From Shouchella clausii (GTDB lineage Bacteria; Bacillota; Bacilli; Bacillales; Bacillaceae_D), in contig NZ_BCXJ01000002.1 in NCBI RefSeq assembly GCF_001598215.1, positions 62,001 to 126,000 of the forward strand: 64,000 nt of DNA. The letters run 5' to 3'. The position numbers were made by a program, and so were the translations under genes. The notes beneath the pieces are model-generated. The model did not search any database. It saw nothing but the letters and a program-made list of their open reading frames with translations, and was not told where the DNA came from. Positions 54,228 to 63,127 of this stretch are shown here, in pieces. How positions within the stretch are numbered: position 1 is the first letter of the stretch; each line of letters starts with the position of its first letter.

Positions 54228-56651
54228 GTGGCAAAATCAGAACGTTATCTCGACCTTCCTTTAGAAGATGTCATCGGCGACCGTTTTAGCCGCTACAGCA
54301 AATACATTATCCAGGAACGAGCATTGCCTGATGCTAGAGACGGACTAAAGCCTGTGCAACGCCGTATTTTATATGCGATGTACAATGAAGGCAATACGGC
54401 TGATAAACCGTATCGAAAGGCAGCCAAAACCGTTGGGAACGTCATCGGCAATTACCATCCCCATGGCGACAGTTCCGTGTATGAAGCAATGGTCCGCATG
54501 AGCCAAGAATGGAAAGTGCGTGAACAATTAATCGACATGCACGGCAACAACGGTTCAGTGGATGGCGATCCACCTGCAGCCATGCGTTATACGGAAGCAC
54601 GGCTATCGGCAATAAGCGCTGAGTTGATGCGTGATTTAGACAAAGGCACAGTCGACTACATCCCCAACTTCGATGATTCGATTGAAGAGCCTGTCGTCTT
54701 GCCAGCGATGTTTCCAAATTTGCTTGTGAATGGTTCAACAGGTATTTCGGCTGGTTATGCGACAGACATACCGCCTCATCACTTGCCAGAGATCATCGAT
54801 GGCATTACATTGTTGATGCAAAAGCCAAATACGAGCCTTGATGAATTACTAGAAATTATTAAAGGCCCTGACTTCCCTACTGGCGGGATTGTCCAAGGCT
54901 CGAACGGCATTCGCCAAGCTTATGAAACAGGGAAAGGCAAAATCGTCGTCCGCGGACGGACAGCGATTGAAGAAACGCGCGGCGGCCGCAAGCAGATTGT
55001 CATTACCGAAATTCCTTACGAAGTAGTAAAAGCGAGCTTAGTTAAAAAAATGGATGAAATCCGATTTGACAAAAAAGTAGACGGCATTGCCGAAGTCCGG
55101 GACGATACAGACCGTACCGGGATGCGTATTGTCGTTGAACTGAAAAAAGAAGCCGATCCAGAAGCGATTCTCCATTACCTGTTTAAAAATACCGATTTGC
55201 AAGTGACGTACCACTTTAACATGGTAGCGATACACAATAAAACCCCTAAGTTAATGGGGCTGCGCGACCTGATGCAAGCGTACATCGACCACCAAAAACA
55301 AGTGTTTACGCGCCGCTCCCAATTTGAGCTTAAGAAAGCAGTTGACCGCGCCCACATTGTCGAAGGCCTTATGAAAGCCGTTTCCATTTTGGATGAAGTC
55401 ATCGCTGTGATCCGCGCTTCAAAAGATAAAAAAGACGCAAAAGCCAATTTGCAAAGCCAGTTTGGCTTTACTGAACCACAAGCAGAAGCGATTGTCACAC
55501 TCCAACTTTACCGTCTGACCAATACCGACATTACGACGCTTCAAAAAGAAGCCGAAGAGCTTGAAAAGCGGATTGCCGAGCTAAAAGCGATTTTGGCCAG
55601 CGAAAAGAAACTCATTTCCGTCATTAAAAAGGAATTAAACCAAATTAAAAAGACATTTGCTTCTCCGCGCCGTACCGAAATACGAGCAGAAATTGAAGAA
55701 ATCAAAATCAATATGGACATGTTGATTGCCTCGGAAGATGTTCGCGTGACGATCACAAAGGCTGGCTATGTCAAACGGACAAGCCTGCGCTCCTACTCAG
55801 CCTCTAGCCAAGATGGGCCAGGAATGAAAGAAGGGGACCGTCTCTTATTATCCCAAGAAGCAAATACAACCGATGTGGTGCTATTGTTTACAAAACGGGG
55901 AAGTTACTTATACGTGCCTGTCCACTCGCTGCCAGACATCCGTTGGAAAGACGATGGCCAACATGTTGCCAACCTCGTTGCGATCGATGCCGATGATGAA
56001 ATTATCGCTGCACAAATCATTCGCGAGTTTGCCGAGACGAAGTATTTGCTCTTTATTACGCGAGCAGGGATGGCTAAACGCTCAACGTTAAACCTATACC
56101 AAGCCCAACGCTATTCAAAACCGCTGATGGCCTTAAAGCTAAAAGAAGGGGACGAAGTCGTTCGCGTGCTTTTGACGGACGGCCAGCAAGAGCTGTTCGT
56201 AGCCACAGCCTTTGGGTATGGACTTTGGTTTTCGGAAGAAGATGTTTCCCTCGTCGGCCAACGTGCCGCTGGGGTAAAGGGAATCAATTTAAAGGAAGGC
56301 GATTTCTGTATTGGCGCCGAAGCATTCGGCCTTGAAGATTCCGTTGAATTTCTCGTCGCCACTCATCGTGGAGCGGTCAAGAAAATGGCCATTACTGAAT
56401 TTGAAAAGTCAAGCCGCGCCAAACGAGGCGTGTTAATGCTAAGGGAATTGAAAAACAACCCTCATCGATTAGTTGGATTCAAGCGGGTCCGCTCTCAAGA
56501 GGAAACATTTGCAATCGAAACGGCAAAAGGAGACACGATTGAGGTCTCGCCAAAGGACTATCGCCGTGCTGACCGCTACTCCAACGGGTCATATGCCTTT
56601 GACCAACACGAAAGCGGCGACGCACTCACTTTCATACGTATGATTCACTAA
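54228..56651 (+). CDS. parC: DNA topoisomerase IV subunit A
   Basis: 807 residues. The catalytic Tyr121 is in MRYTEARLS; the quinolone region HPHGDSSVYEAM keeps the usual Ser and Glu, so no classic resistance change is present. The C-terminal beta-pinwheel is shorter and more divergent than in GyrA and lacks the GyrA box, as expected of ParC. GTG start directly after the parE stop, with GGGGAGGA at the end of parE. Confidence 0.95.
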   Translation: MAKSERYLDLPLEDVIGDRFSRYSKYIIQERALPDARDGLKPVQRRILYAMYNEGNTADKPYRKAAKTVGNVIGNYHPHGDSSVYEAMVRMSQEWKVREQLIDMHGNNGSVDGDPPAAMRYTEARLSAISAELMRDLDKGTVDYIPNFDDSIEEPVVLPAMFPNLLVNGSTGISAGYATDIPPHHLPEIIDGITLLMQKPNTSLDELLEIIKGPDFPTGGIVQGSNGIRQAYETGKGKIVVRGRTAIEETRGGRKQIVITEIPYEVVKASLVKKMDEIRFDKKVDGIAEVRDDTDRTGMRIVVELKKEADPEAILHYLFKNTDLQVTYHFNMVAIHNKTPKLMGLRDLMQAYIDHQKQVFTRRSQFELKKAVDRAHIVEGLMKAVSILDEVIAVIRASKDKKDAKANLQSQFGFTEPQAEAIVTLQLYRLTNTDITTLQKEAEELEKRIAELKAILASEKKLISVIKKELNQIKKTFASPRRTEIRAEIEEIKINMDMLIASEDVRVTITKAGYVKRTSLRSYSASSQDGPGMKEGDRLLLSQEANTTDVVLLFTKRGSYLYVPVHSLPDIRWKDDGQHVANLVAIDADDEIIAAQIIREFAETKYLLFITRAGMAKRSTLNLYQAQRYSKPLMALKLKEGDEVVRVLLTDGQQELFVATAFGYGLWFSEEDVSLVGQRAAGVKGINLKEGDFCIGAEAFGLEDSVEFLVATHRGAVKKMAITEFEKSSRAKRGVLMLRELKNNPHRLVGFKRVRSQEETFAIETAKGDTIEVSPKDYRRADRYSNGSYAFDQHESGDALTFIRMIH

Positions 56652-56660
56652 GGAAACCTC

Positions 56661-56692
56661 AAAGCCTTGAAGCTCATGCTTCAAGGCTTTTT
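56661..56692 (+). terminator. Intrinsic terminator of parEC
   Basis: AAAGCCTTGAAGC pairs perfectly with GCTTCAAGGCTTT around TCAT, followed by TTT. Confidence 0.92.
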
Positions 56693-56760
56693 TAGTAGAC
56701 TTCTTTTCATGCCTCGCAAAAACATTTGCTGCATTTTTACGCCTCTTCACTTAGGCAGCA

Positions 56761-56800
56761 AGAAACACCGATTCCCAATCTAAAAGAGTCGGTGTTTCTT
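56761..56800 (-). terminator. Terminator of DUF2200 gene
   Basis: AGAAACACCGA (56761-56771) pairs with TCGGTGTTTCT (56789-56799). It lies just past the stop at 56813 on the minus strand. Confidence 0.65.
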
Positions 56801-56812
56801 CGTGTGTCATTG

Positions 56813-57163
56813 TTATTTCCGTAAAATCTTCGCCATTGCTTTTCCCTTTGCTAGCTCATCGATCAACTTATCCAAATAGCGAATTTCCCGCATCGTCGGT
56901 TCTTCAATGTCTTCGACTCGGACACCGCAGACGACGCCCTTGATCAACGTTCGTGAAGGATTCAGCTCTGGAGCATCCGCAAAGAATGTCTCAAAGTCTG
57001 TTTGTTTTTCTAGTTGCGCTTCGAACTCTTTTTGGCTATATCCGGTCAGCCAACAAATAATTTCATCGACTTCGGTTTTTGTGCGTCCTTTTCTCTCTGC
57101 CTTCGCCACATAATGGGGATAGACGCTCGCGACACTCGTTGTATAGATCCGATGTTTGGCCAT
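56813..57163 (-). CDS. DUF2200 family protein
   Basis: 116 residues. [20 protein letters not shown] and [16 protein letters not shown] are typical of DUF2200 as I remember it; the function is unknown. ATG at 57163 behind CGAGGATG. Divergent from the YteA-like gene. Confidence 0.82.
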   Translation of the reverse strand: MAKHRIYTTSVASVYPHYVAKAERKGRTKTEVDEIICWLTGYSQKEFEAQLEKQTDFETFFADAPELNPSRTLIKGVVCGVRVEDIEEPTMREIRYLDKLIDELAKGKAMAKILRK

Positions 57164-57326
57164 GGTACATCCTCGCTTATAAGGTTTTCTTTATTTTAGC
57201 ACGAAACATTGTCGGACAACACCTAGGATCCTTACCATCTCTTCGCAATCAATTGCCCCCTCATTGTTTGCATACCTGTCCTTTCGGGAAAAGGGCAGTA
57301 AAGGACGTACAGGGAGGCTAGCAAAC

Positions 57327-57851
57327 ATGGGACTTACAGAAAAACAACTTGCTCATTTAAAACACAAATTGCTAGACATGAAAGACAGACTTGAAACAAA
57401 GAGGCTACAAACCACTGGCGAAATGTCGGACAGCCGCGGCGACATTGCTCGGGGCGCCGATAACCATATTGGTGAAACCGCTTCTGAATACGAAGACCGT
57501 GTCATCCAACAATCACTAAACGAGGCAGACCAAAAACGCCTTCAAGACGTCAAAGAAGCACTAGAGCGAATCGAAGCAGGTACGTACGGAATTTGTATCG
57601 ATACAGGGCAACCGATTCCTTATGAACGCCTGGAAGCACTCCCTTATGCGAAGCGAACACCAGAAGCGCAACGAGAAAGGGAAACGCCTTTAGCGGAGGA
57701 CCATCAAAAAGCTAGTGGAGTGGATTATGTACGAATGGAGGGCGATACAGAGACAACTCGAGCCCTTGAACAAGAACAACAGGCCAGCCATCAATCAGGG
57801 GAGGATGCGTTCTCCCATTCAACGAATGAACAAGGTTGGCCAAAGCAATAG
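57327..57851 (+). CDS. DksA/TraR-like protein, YteA family
   Basis: 174 residues from ATG 57327 behind ACAGGGAGG. N-terminal coiled coil (about 1-85) followed by ALERIEAGTYGICIDTGQPIP and ERLEALPYAKRTPEAQ. The DksA zinc finger would have four Cys; here only one remains (Cys in YGICIDTG), so no zinc site. The acidic C-terminal tail (TRALEQEQQASHQSGED) is extra. YteA-type proteins are mostly linked to sporulation, without a defined role. Confidence 0.82.
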   Translation: MGLTEKQLAHLKHKLLDMKDRLETKRLQTTGEMSDSRGDIARGADNHIGETASEYEDRVIQQSLNEADQKRLQDVKEALERIEAGTYGICIDTGQPIPYERLEALPYAKRTPEAQRERETPLAEDHQKASGVDYVRMEGDTETTRALEQEQQASHQSGEDAFSHSTNEQGWPKQ

Positions 57852-57877
57852 CCCGCTCAGTTAGAGCGGGCTATTGC
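57848..57877. terminator. Bidirectional terminator
   Basis: AATAGCCCGCTC pairs with GAGCGGGCTATT around AGTTA. It includes the stop codons of both convergent genes. Confidence 0.85.
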
Positions 57878-58998
57878 TCGGGTTCAGTAAAACCGTTGCG
57901 GATAAACTGAAGAACGGCTCGGAAAAAGCCAATGTCATTCAAAATCACGATCAACACCAGAATAGCGGGGCCTAAAAACAGGCCGAATGCACCGAACAAG
58001 CGGAGGCCAGCAAACAAAGAAATTAAGACCGCAATTGGATTTAAGTTCATATGGCTTGAAAGCACTTTTGGTTCAAGAAGTTGCCGGATGATGACCACAA
58101 TGATGTATAAAATCGCAATTCCGAAACCGCCGGAAACATCGCCTGTAATAAACAAATATATAAACCAAGGAATCAAGATCGTGCCAGTCCCTAAATAAGG
58201 AAGGAGCTCAGCAATTCCGACGACAATGGCAAGCATCCAAGCATTGTCGACCCGAATGATCAAAAGGCCAACAAAGACAATACAAGCAGTCACAAACATG
58301 AGGATAAACTGGGCTCGAAGAAAGCCAAACAGCCTTCGCCGGATCGCTTGTACGAACTCTCTGCCTTTTTTACGCAGCCGTTTTGGCACATGGCGATCAT
58401 AAACATCTTGGTAATAGCTCCAGCTTTTCCCCATAAAATAAATGCTCAAAATGATAAACAGAAACGCCACCAAAAAGTTCGGTAACCCTAAGAGCGCTGT
58501 TGTTAAAAAGTCAACAACCCCTTGCCCGATATCACCAAGAAAATTGCCAAGCACTGTTCCTAGCTGGTCAATTCCTTCCGAAAGGACATTGTGTGTGCCT
58601 ACATCGATCGTATCAAACAAGCCAAGTACTTGCTGCCAGTACGGCCAAATCGTTTCATTAAAGAAGATTTGCATTTTCTCAGAGCCTTCCTCAATCCACG
58701 TTGGCACTTGCTCGAAAAATTGGCGCAAACTAAAATAAATAAGAAAAACCAACCCCGTTAGAATCGCGCTAATCACCAGAATTCCGCCCAGCAAACCAAA
58801 CAAACTGGCAAAACCACGGCTAAAGCGGAGCTTTTGTTGAAAGAAACGGGCGACTGGTTGTAGCATCCAGGCAAACAAAGCCGCAAACCAAAAAGGGTAT
58901 GTAAGCGAGAAGACCTTTGCGAACACCCATAAAGAACCTATGAGAAAAACCACAATGGCAATCGTTCGGCCAATCATCCAAGCAACGTCTCGCGACAA
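57871..58998 (-). CDS. AI-2E family transporter (PerM-like)
   Basis: 375 residues from TTG 58998, which has AAGAAGGTG six nt upstream; the longer frame to 59115 has no good start. About eight membrane segments, a large extracytoplasmic or peripheral helical domain (about 75-165) and the conserved AELLPYLGTG and GLRLFGAFGLFLGPAILV. The family includes the E. coli AI-2 exporter candidate TqsA and Na+/H+ antiporter-like members; function here unknown. Confidence 0.85.
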   Translation of the reverse strand: MSRDVAWMIGRTIAIVVFLIGSLWVFAKVFSLTYPFWFAALFAWMLQPVARFFQQKLRFSRGFASLFGLLGGILVISAILTGLVFLIYFSLRQFFEQVPTWIEEGSEKMQIFFNETIWPYWQQVLGLFDTIDVGTHNVLSEGIDQLGTVLGNFLGDIGQGVVDFLTTALLGLPNFLVAFLFIILSIYFMGKSWSYYQDVYDRHVPKRLRKKGREFVQAIRRRLFGFLRAQFILMFVTACIVFVGLLIIRVDNAWMLAIVVGIAELLPYLGTGTILIPWFIYLFITGDVSGGFGIAILYIIVVIIRQLLEPKVLSSHMNLNPIAVLISLFAGLRLFGAFGLFLGPAILVLIVILNDIGFFRAVLQFIRNGFTEPEQ

Positions 58999-59089
58999 CA
59001 GGTTCACCTTCTTTTCATGTAAACATCGCCAAAAACAAGTAACGAGATTATTGTAGTTCTTGACAAAGCATGCTGTCAAATGCCACCTA

Positions 59090-59124
59090 AAAAACGGAGT
59101 GGGGCAGGAACCCACTCCGTTTTA
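59090..59124 (-). terminator. Intrinsic terminator of motAB
   Basis: ACGGAGTGGG (59094-59103) pairs with CCCACTCCGT (59111-59120); on the minus strand it is followed by T6. Confidence 0.9.
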
Positions 59125-59883
59125 TTATTCGATTGGTTCCAACGGGAGAACGAGGACTTCAACGCGTCGGTTGGCTTGCCTTCCTTCAGCAGTCTCGTTT
59201 GAAGCAATCGGGTGATACTCACCGTAGCCAGCAAATGACAGTTGCGCTGGCTCAAAATGATCGTATTCGAAAAACAGTTTCATGACATTGTAAGCGCGGG
59301 CGCTGCTTAATTCCCAGTTCGAATCATATTCATTATTTCCCATCGGCACATCGTCGGTATGGCCAGAAATTTGAATATAGCGCGGTGGGTCAGAAGCAAG
59401 CATAGCCGATAGTTGCTCGATTAGTTCGACCGAATCGCTCTTGAGTTCAGCACTACCTGAGGCAAACAATATGCCGTCGTTGATCGTAATTAACAAACCG
59501 GAAGCACCAAGTTCTGTTTGCAGCCGATCCGCCAACTGCTTTTCTTCAATATACCCATTTAAGCGTGCCTGAAGCTGTTCCAATTCACTTCGCTCGATTT
59601 TTGAGGCTTCACTTAATTCAGAAGGATCGCTTTCAAGAGTATTCCTCGCCTGTTCATCCACATCGTCGAGGGCATTTTGATTGTCAAGAATCCCTTGTCC
59701 GCCAAGCGTTTCTGAAAGAACAATTTTGAGTTGATCATACTTCGCTTGATCGATTTGGCCCATCGCAAACAGGACAATAAACAAGGCGACAAGCAAAGTA
59801 AGCATATCGGCATAAGGGAGGAGCCATGTTTCGTCTACATGTGTATTACTGTCATGCTGCCTAGGCCTCCGCTTGTGTGACAT
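59125..59883 (-). CDS. motB: Flagellar motor stator protein MotB
   Basis: 252 residues from ATG 59883. HVDETWLLPYADMLTLLVALF is the membrane helix with the ion-carrying Asp26, followed by a plug and an OmpA-type peptidoglycan-binding domain (ISGHTDDVPMGN, NRRVEVLVLP). With this start V37, A40, G42, Q43 and Q46 fall at the positions reported, as I recall, to set Na+ versus H+ use in the MotAB of B. clausii. It overlaps the end of motA by 23 bp; the ribosome site AAGGAG is 13 nt before the ATG. Confidence 0.92.
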   Translation of the reverse strand: MSHKRRPRQHDSNTHVDETWLLPYADMLTLLVALFIVLFAMGQIDQAKYDQLKIVLSETLGGQGILDNQNALDDVDEQARNTLESDPSELSEASKIERSELEQLQARLNGYIEEKQLADRLQTELGASGLLITINDGILFASGSAELKSDSVELIEQLSAMLASDPPRYIQISGHTDDVPMGNNEYDSNWELSSARAYNVMKLFFEYDHFEPAQLSFAGYGEYHPIASNETAEGRQANRRVEVLVLPLEPIE

Positions 59884-60667
59884 GTCTTTGTTCTGCTCCT
59901 TCTTTGTATGCTTTTTGCTTCTTTTCCTCCATATAAACCGATAAGTATTCTTCAACCGCACGAGGCGAGCTGCCATTGATAATCGCGATCGTTCCTTCGA
60001 TAATCATGTGTTGATTCAATACTTCAATTTTTGATTTACGCCGTAGTTTATTGGCAAATGGGTGCCAAAGCACATAGCCGAAAAAAATCCCAAGCAGGGT
60101 TGCGACAAAAGCAGCCGCAATCGACTCGCCCAACTTGTTAATGTCATCCAAATTGCCAAGTGCAGAAATGAGCCCCAGCACCGCCCCGAGCACACCAAGG
60201 CTTGGTGAATAGGTGCCGGCTTGGCTAAAAATCGCCGCTCCTGTCGCATGGCGTTCTTGCATCGCATCAATCCGCTCATGCAATGTATGGCGAATAAAAT
60301 CAGGGTCCTGGCCATCAATCATCATCCGTGTAGCTTGCTGAAAAAACGGATCGTCTATATCTTCAATCTTGCTTTCAAGGGCAAGCATCCCGTCACGACG
60401 TGAAATCGTCGCATACTCTACAAACTTTTCTACAATTTCCTGTTGAGATGTTTCTTTCCGTTCAGACAGCAATACGCCAAACAATTTTGGAACTCGTTTA
60501 ATGTCCGAAAAGGGAAAGGCGATTAAAACAGCTGCAATCGTACCAATTATGATGATGACAATAGCGGCGGGATTCAGAAGCACGTCTAAGCTAGAGCCTT
60601 TTAAAATGACCCCAAATATGACTGTACTTATTCCTAAAAGAATGCCGATAAATGATGTCTTGTCCAT
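59861..60667 (-). CDS. motA: Flagellar motor stator protein MotA
   Basis: 268 residues, four membrane helices with the cytoplasmic loop between helices 2 and 3 (RVPKLFGVLLSERKE onward) that contacts FliG, and the Pro-containing TYSPSLGVLGAVLGLISALG helix 3. Forms the ion channel with MotB. ATG at 60667 behind AAAAGGAG. Confidence 0.93.
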   Translation of the reverse strand: MDKTSFIGILLGISTVIFGVILKGSSLDVLLNPAAIVIIIIGTIAAVLIAFPFSDIKRVPKLFGVLLSERKETSQQEIVEKFVEYATISRRDGMLALESKIEDIDDPFFQQATRMMIDGQDPDFIRHTLHERIDAMQERHATGAAIFSQAGTYSPSLGVLGAVLGLISALGNLDDINKLGESIAAAFVATLLGIFFGYVLWHPFANKLRRKSKIEVLNQHMIIEGTIAIINGSSPRAVEEYLSVYMEEKKQKAYKEGAEQRHVTQAEA

Positions 60668-60700
60668 GTGAGTCTCCTTTTAAATCTGTCCTTACTACTT

Positions 60701-60727
60701 AATTCGGACAAAGAAGCCAATGCTTGA
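60701..60727 (-). promoter_or_regulatory. Possible sigma-D promoter of motAB
   Basis: On the minus strand TCAA (60727-60724), 15 bp, TCCGAATT (60708-60701), compared with TAAA-n15-GCCGATAT. Partial match only, but at the right place. Confidence 0.35.
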
Positions 60728-60850
60728 AGCACTCTTCGCAATTTCGTCAATCTGTCACTCTTTTAAGCCGAAAGTCTCATTTTACAATTGGGTCCTTTTG
60801 CATAAAAAAATTCATTTTTGTCCATAGTAATTAGAATGGAGGGACTGCCT

Positions 60851-61705
60851 ATGCCAGCTTCACAGCAACTCAGCTTTCGTATATTCACTGTTATTGCAGG
60901 GGCCATTTTAGCTGCTATAGCAATTGAATGGTTCCTACTACCAAACAGTATTATCGATGGGGGCATTATCGGCATTTCGTTGATTTTAAATGCGATTACG
61001 TCTTTTAATTTCGGCATTCTCGTCCTTTTTTTAAACGTCCCGTTTTTGTATTTTGGATTCCTCTACCTCGGCAAGCGTTTTTTAATCTATTCTTTAACCG
61101 GAAATATTATCCTTGCTGTATCGGAAGCACTTTTGCATCATTGGCATTTAGAACCTCTTACAACTACGCCATTGCTGGCAACCATATTTGGGGGACTGCT
61201 ATTAGGACTCGGCGTCGGGTTGGTCATTCGAAGCGGCGGCGCACTGGACGGCACAGAAGTGTTAGGATTATTGTTGACTCGTAAAATTCCCTTTACAGTC
61301 GGTGAATGCGTACTCGTTTTTAACGTAGTCGTTTTCGCATGGGCAGCCTTCGTGTATGGCTTCGAAAATGCCATGTACTCTATTCTTACCTACTACGTAG
61401 CCGCCAAAACGATCGACGCAGTTGTAGAAGGGCCCGATCAAACGAAAGCGGTTATGATTGTCTCGGACCACTATGAACAGCTTACTGAAGCAATTACGGC
61501 GAAGCTGGGCAAAGGCGTAACACGGCTAAAAGGGCAGGGGGGCTACCAAGGAAAAGAAAAAGACATCTTATATGTGGTGGTAGGAAGACTGGAGATCATG
61601 CAGCTAAAAAATACGATCTATGAACATGACCGAAATGCCTTTTTCACTATTATCGACGCTCATGAATCAAGAGGAGCTGCATTCAAAGGAAAGGAAGACC
61701 ATTAA
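60851..61705 (+). CDS. YitT-family membrane protein
   Basis: 284 residues from ATG 60851 behind TGGAGGG. Five or so membrane segments (AAIAIEWFLLPNSIIDGGIIG, GLGVGLVIRSGGALDGTEVL) followed by the cytoplasmic DUF2179 domain (about 205-280, AVMIVSDHYEQLTEAI, ATVI-type ferredoxin fold). The family is widespread in Firmicutes; function not established. Confidence 0.9.
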   Translation: MPASQQLSFRIFTVIAGAILAAIAIEWFLLPNSIIDGGIIGISLILNAITSFNFGILVLFLNVPFLYFGFLYLGKRFLIYSLTGNIILAVSEALLHHWHLEPLTTTPLLATIFGGLLLGLGVGLVIRSGGALDGTEVLGLLLTRKIPFTVGECVLVFNVVVFAWAAFVYGFENAMYSILTYYVAAKTIDAVVEGPDQTKAVMIVSDHYEQLTEAITAKLGKGVTRLKGQGGYQGKEKDILYVVVGRLEIMQLKNTIYEHDRNAFFTIIDAHESRGAAFKGKEDH

Positions 61706-61733
61706 AAAAAGCGCCCGTATAACAGCGCGCCTC

Positions 61734-61770
61734 AGACTGTAGAAAAACGTACCTACGTTTTCTACAGTCT
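61734..61770. terminator. Long hairpin between yitT-like and GOLPH3-like genes
   Basis: AGACTGTAGAAAAACGT pairs with ACGTTTTCTACAGTCT (one bulged A) around ACCT. Weak T tract (TTGTTTT) several bases after; the convergent arrangement suggests a shared terminator. Confidence 0.6.
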
Positions 61771-61805
61771 AATTGTTTTACAGATTTCAGGCGACAGCTT
61801 CTTCT

Positions 61806-62492
61806 TTACGAAGAGCTAGAGGAACTTGATGTGACCACTACCGTAGTCGTCGCTACAATCATTGCCGCCTCCATGGCATCAATCGTCTTTTTGACTTCAG
61901 TAGAGACAGGCAAGTCTTTGCTGATCCGCTTCAACTGCGCGGCTGCCTCCCGTGCTTCAGCTCGTTTTTTAAAGATAAGAGGCAAAAGCTTGCTCGTATG
62001 CAAAAATGCAAGCAACACTGCGTATCGTTCTTCTTCTCGGTCGAGGGGCTCTTGGCTCCCGATTTTATCTAGCACCGCCCGAAACAAACGATAGGCGTGG
62101 ACGTGTAAGTCGTTTCGTTCTAAATGGTATTCATAACTTGGAAAGAGGCCAAGAATACGTGTTTTACGAACCGTTAGCTGGTCCTTTTCCTCAAGCAATG
62201 TTGCCACGTCTTGATGAGTGCGGGAAGAAGAGAGGCCTTGCACCCAATAATTGAGAGCGCGAGGCTTTTTCTCTTTCATGCGTGCAAGTGTTTGCCTAAG
62301 CAATGGATCATTCGTATCTTCATTAACAATGACTGCTTTCTTACGTTGCAATTCAATATTGCCATTGATCATCAATTCAGCCAGTAGCGCGCCATTAAGC
62401 GCATAAGGTAGAGCCGTTGTTGCTCGGTAATAAGGCTTCGCTGTTTGCGGATTAATCGCTAATAGGAACAATTGCTCAGCAATAAAAGGCAA
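61806..62492 (-). CDS. GOLPH3/GPP34-domain protein with polyserine tail
   Basis: 228 residues from TTG 62492 behind AAGGAGTG. EQLFLLAINPQTAKPYY and LPYALNGALLAELMINGNIEL are the start of the GPP34 domain, a lipid (phosphatidylinositol-phosphate) binding fold in eukaryotic GOLPH3; bacterial members are common in actinomycetes and present in some Bacillaceae, role unknown. The C-terminus is unusual: IVATTTVVVTSSSSSSS, a low-complexity Thr/Val/Ser tail. Confidence 0.8.
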   Translation of the reverse strand: MPFIAEQLFLLAINPQTAKPYYRATTALPYALNGALLAELMINGNIELQRKKAVIVNEDTNDPLLRQTLARMKEKKPRALNYWVQGLSSSRTHQDVATLLEEKDQLTVRKTRILGLFPSYEYHLERNDLHVHAYRLFRAVLDKIGSQEPLDREEERYAVLLAFLHTSKLLPLIFKKRAEAREAAAQLKRISKDLPVSTEVKKTIDAMEAAMIVATTTVVVTSSSSSSS

Positions 62493-62708
62493 GGCCCATC
62501 ACTCCTTTTTTTCATCTATATACTGTTTTACGAATTGATGTTAAAAAAGTTTCACCCCGCTCGCCAAGACTAGATAAAAGGCACACAGAAGACAACAAAA
62601 CCAAAATCAACTGAGATTGTTATTGGTAGTATGCATGACTTGAAAAAAATTATAAGATTAGAGTAGTAAAGTTTAAAAAGCAATGATGCTTAGAAAAGGG
62701 AGGAAGAG

Positions 62709-62999
62709 ATGACTACTTCAAAAGAACGAAAAACGTGCAATAAAGGGCATAACTATTATAAAAGTACAGATCGTCCAAGCTGTCCAACATGCCAACGAGA
62801 AAGTAAACCAAGTAGTGGGTTCCTTTCAAAGCTTTCATCTCCCGCTAGAAATGCATTGATACATGAGGGAATAACGACATTAGAACAGCTATCAAACTTT
62901 AGTGAAAAGGAAATTTTAAAGATTCATGGAATAGGACCAGCTTCCTTGCCAACTCTTAGCGCTTCATTGGAAGAAAAACAACTCTCATTTAAACGTTAA
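62709..62999 (+). CDS. Small protein with zinc ribbon and RNA polymerase alpha-CTD-like domain
   Basis: 96 residues. N-terminal KTCNKGHNYYKSTDRPSCPTC has C-x(3)-H and C-x-x-C, a probable zinc site. The C-terminal half LSSPARNALIHEGITTLEQL then FSEKEILKIHGIGPASLPTL is the helix-hairpin-helix fold of the RNA polymerase alpha C-terminal domain. Could bind DNA or a transcription factor; unknown. ATG at 62709 behind AAGGGAGG. Confidence 0.78.
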   Translation: MTTSKERKTCNKGHNYYKSTDRPSCPTCQRESKPSSGFLSKLSSPARNALIHEGITTLEQLSNFSEKEILKIHGIGPASLPTLSASLEEKQLSFKR

Positions 63000-63127
63000 A
63001 TTGTATTTAAATTTCTGAACCTGCAAGTGTATGTTGAACTTCAAAAAAGTGGCGTGAGAAGGTTTCCATAGCTTCTTACATACTAATGATGTCGCCAAAA
63101 CAGATAGAGAAGGAGTTGTATCCCTCA

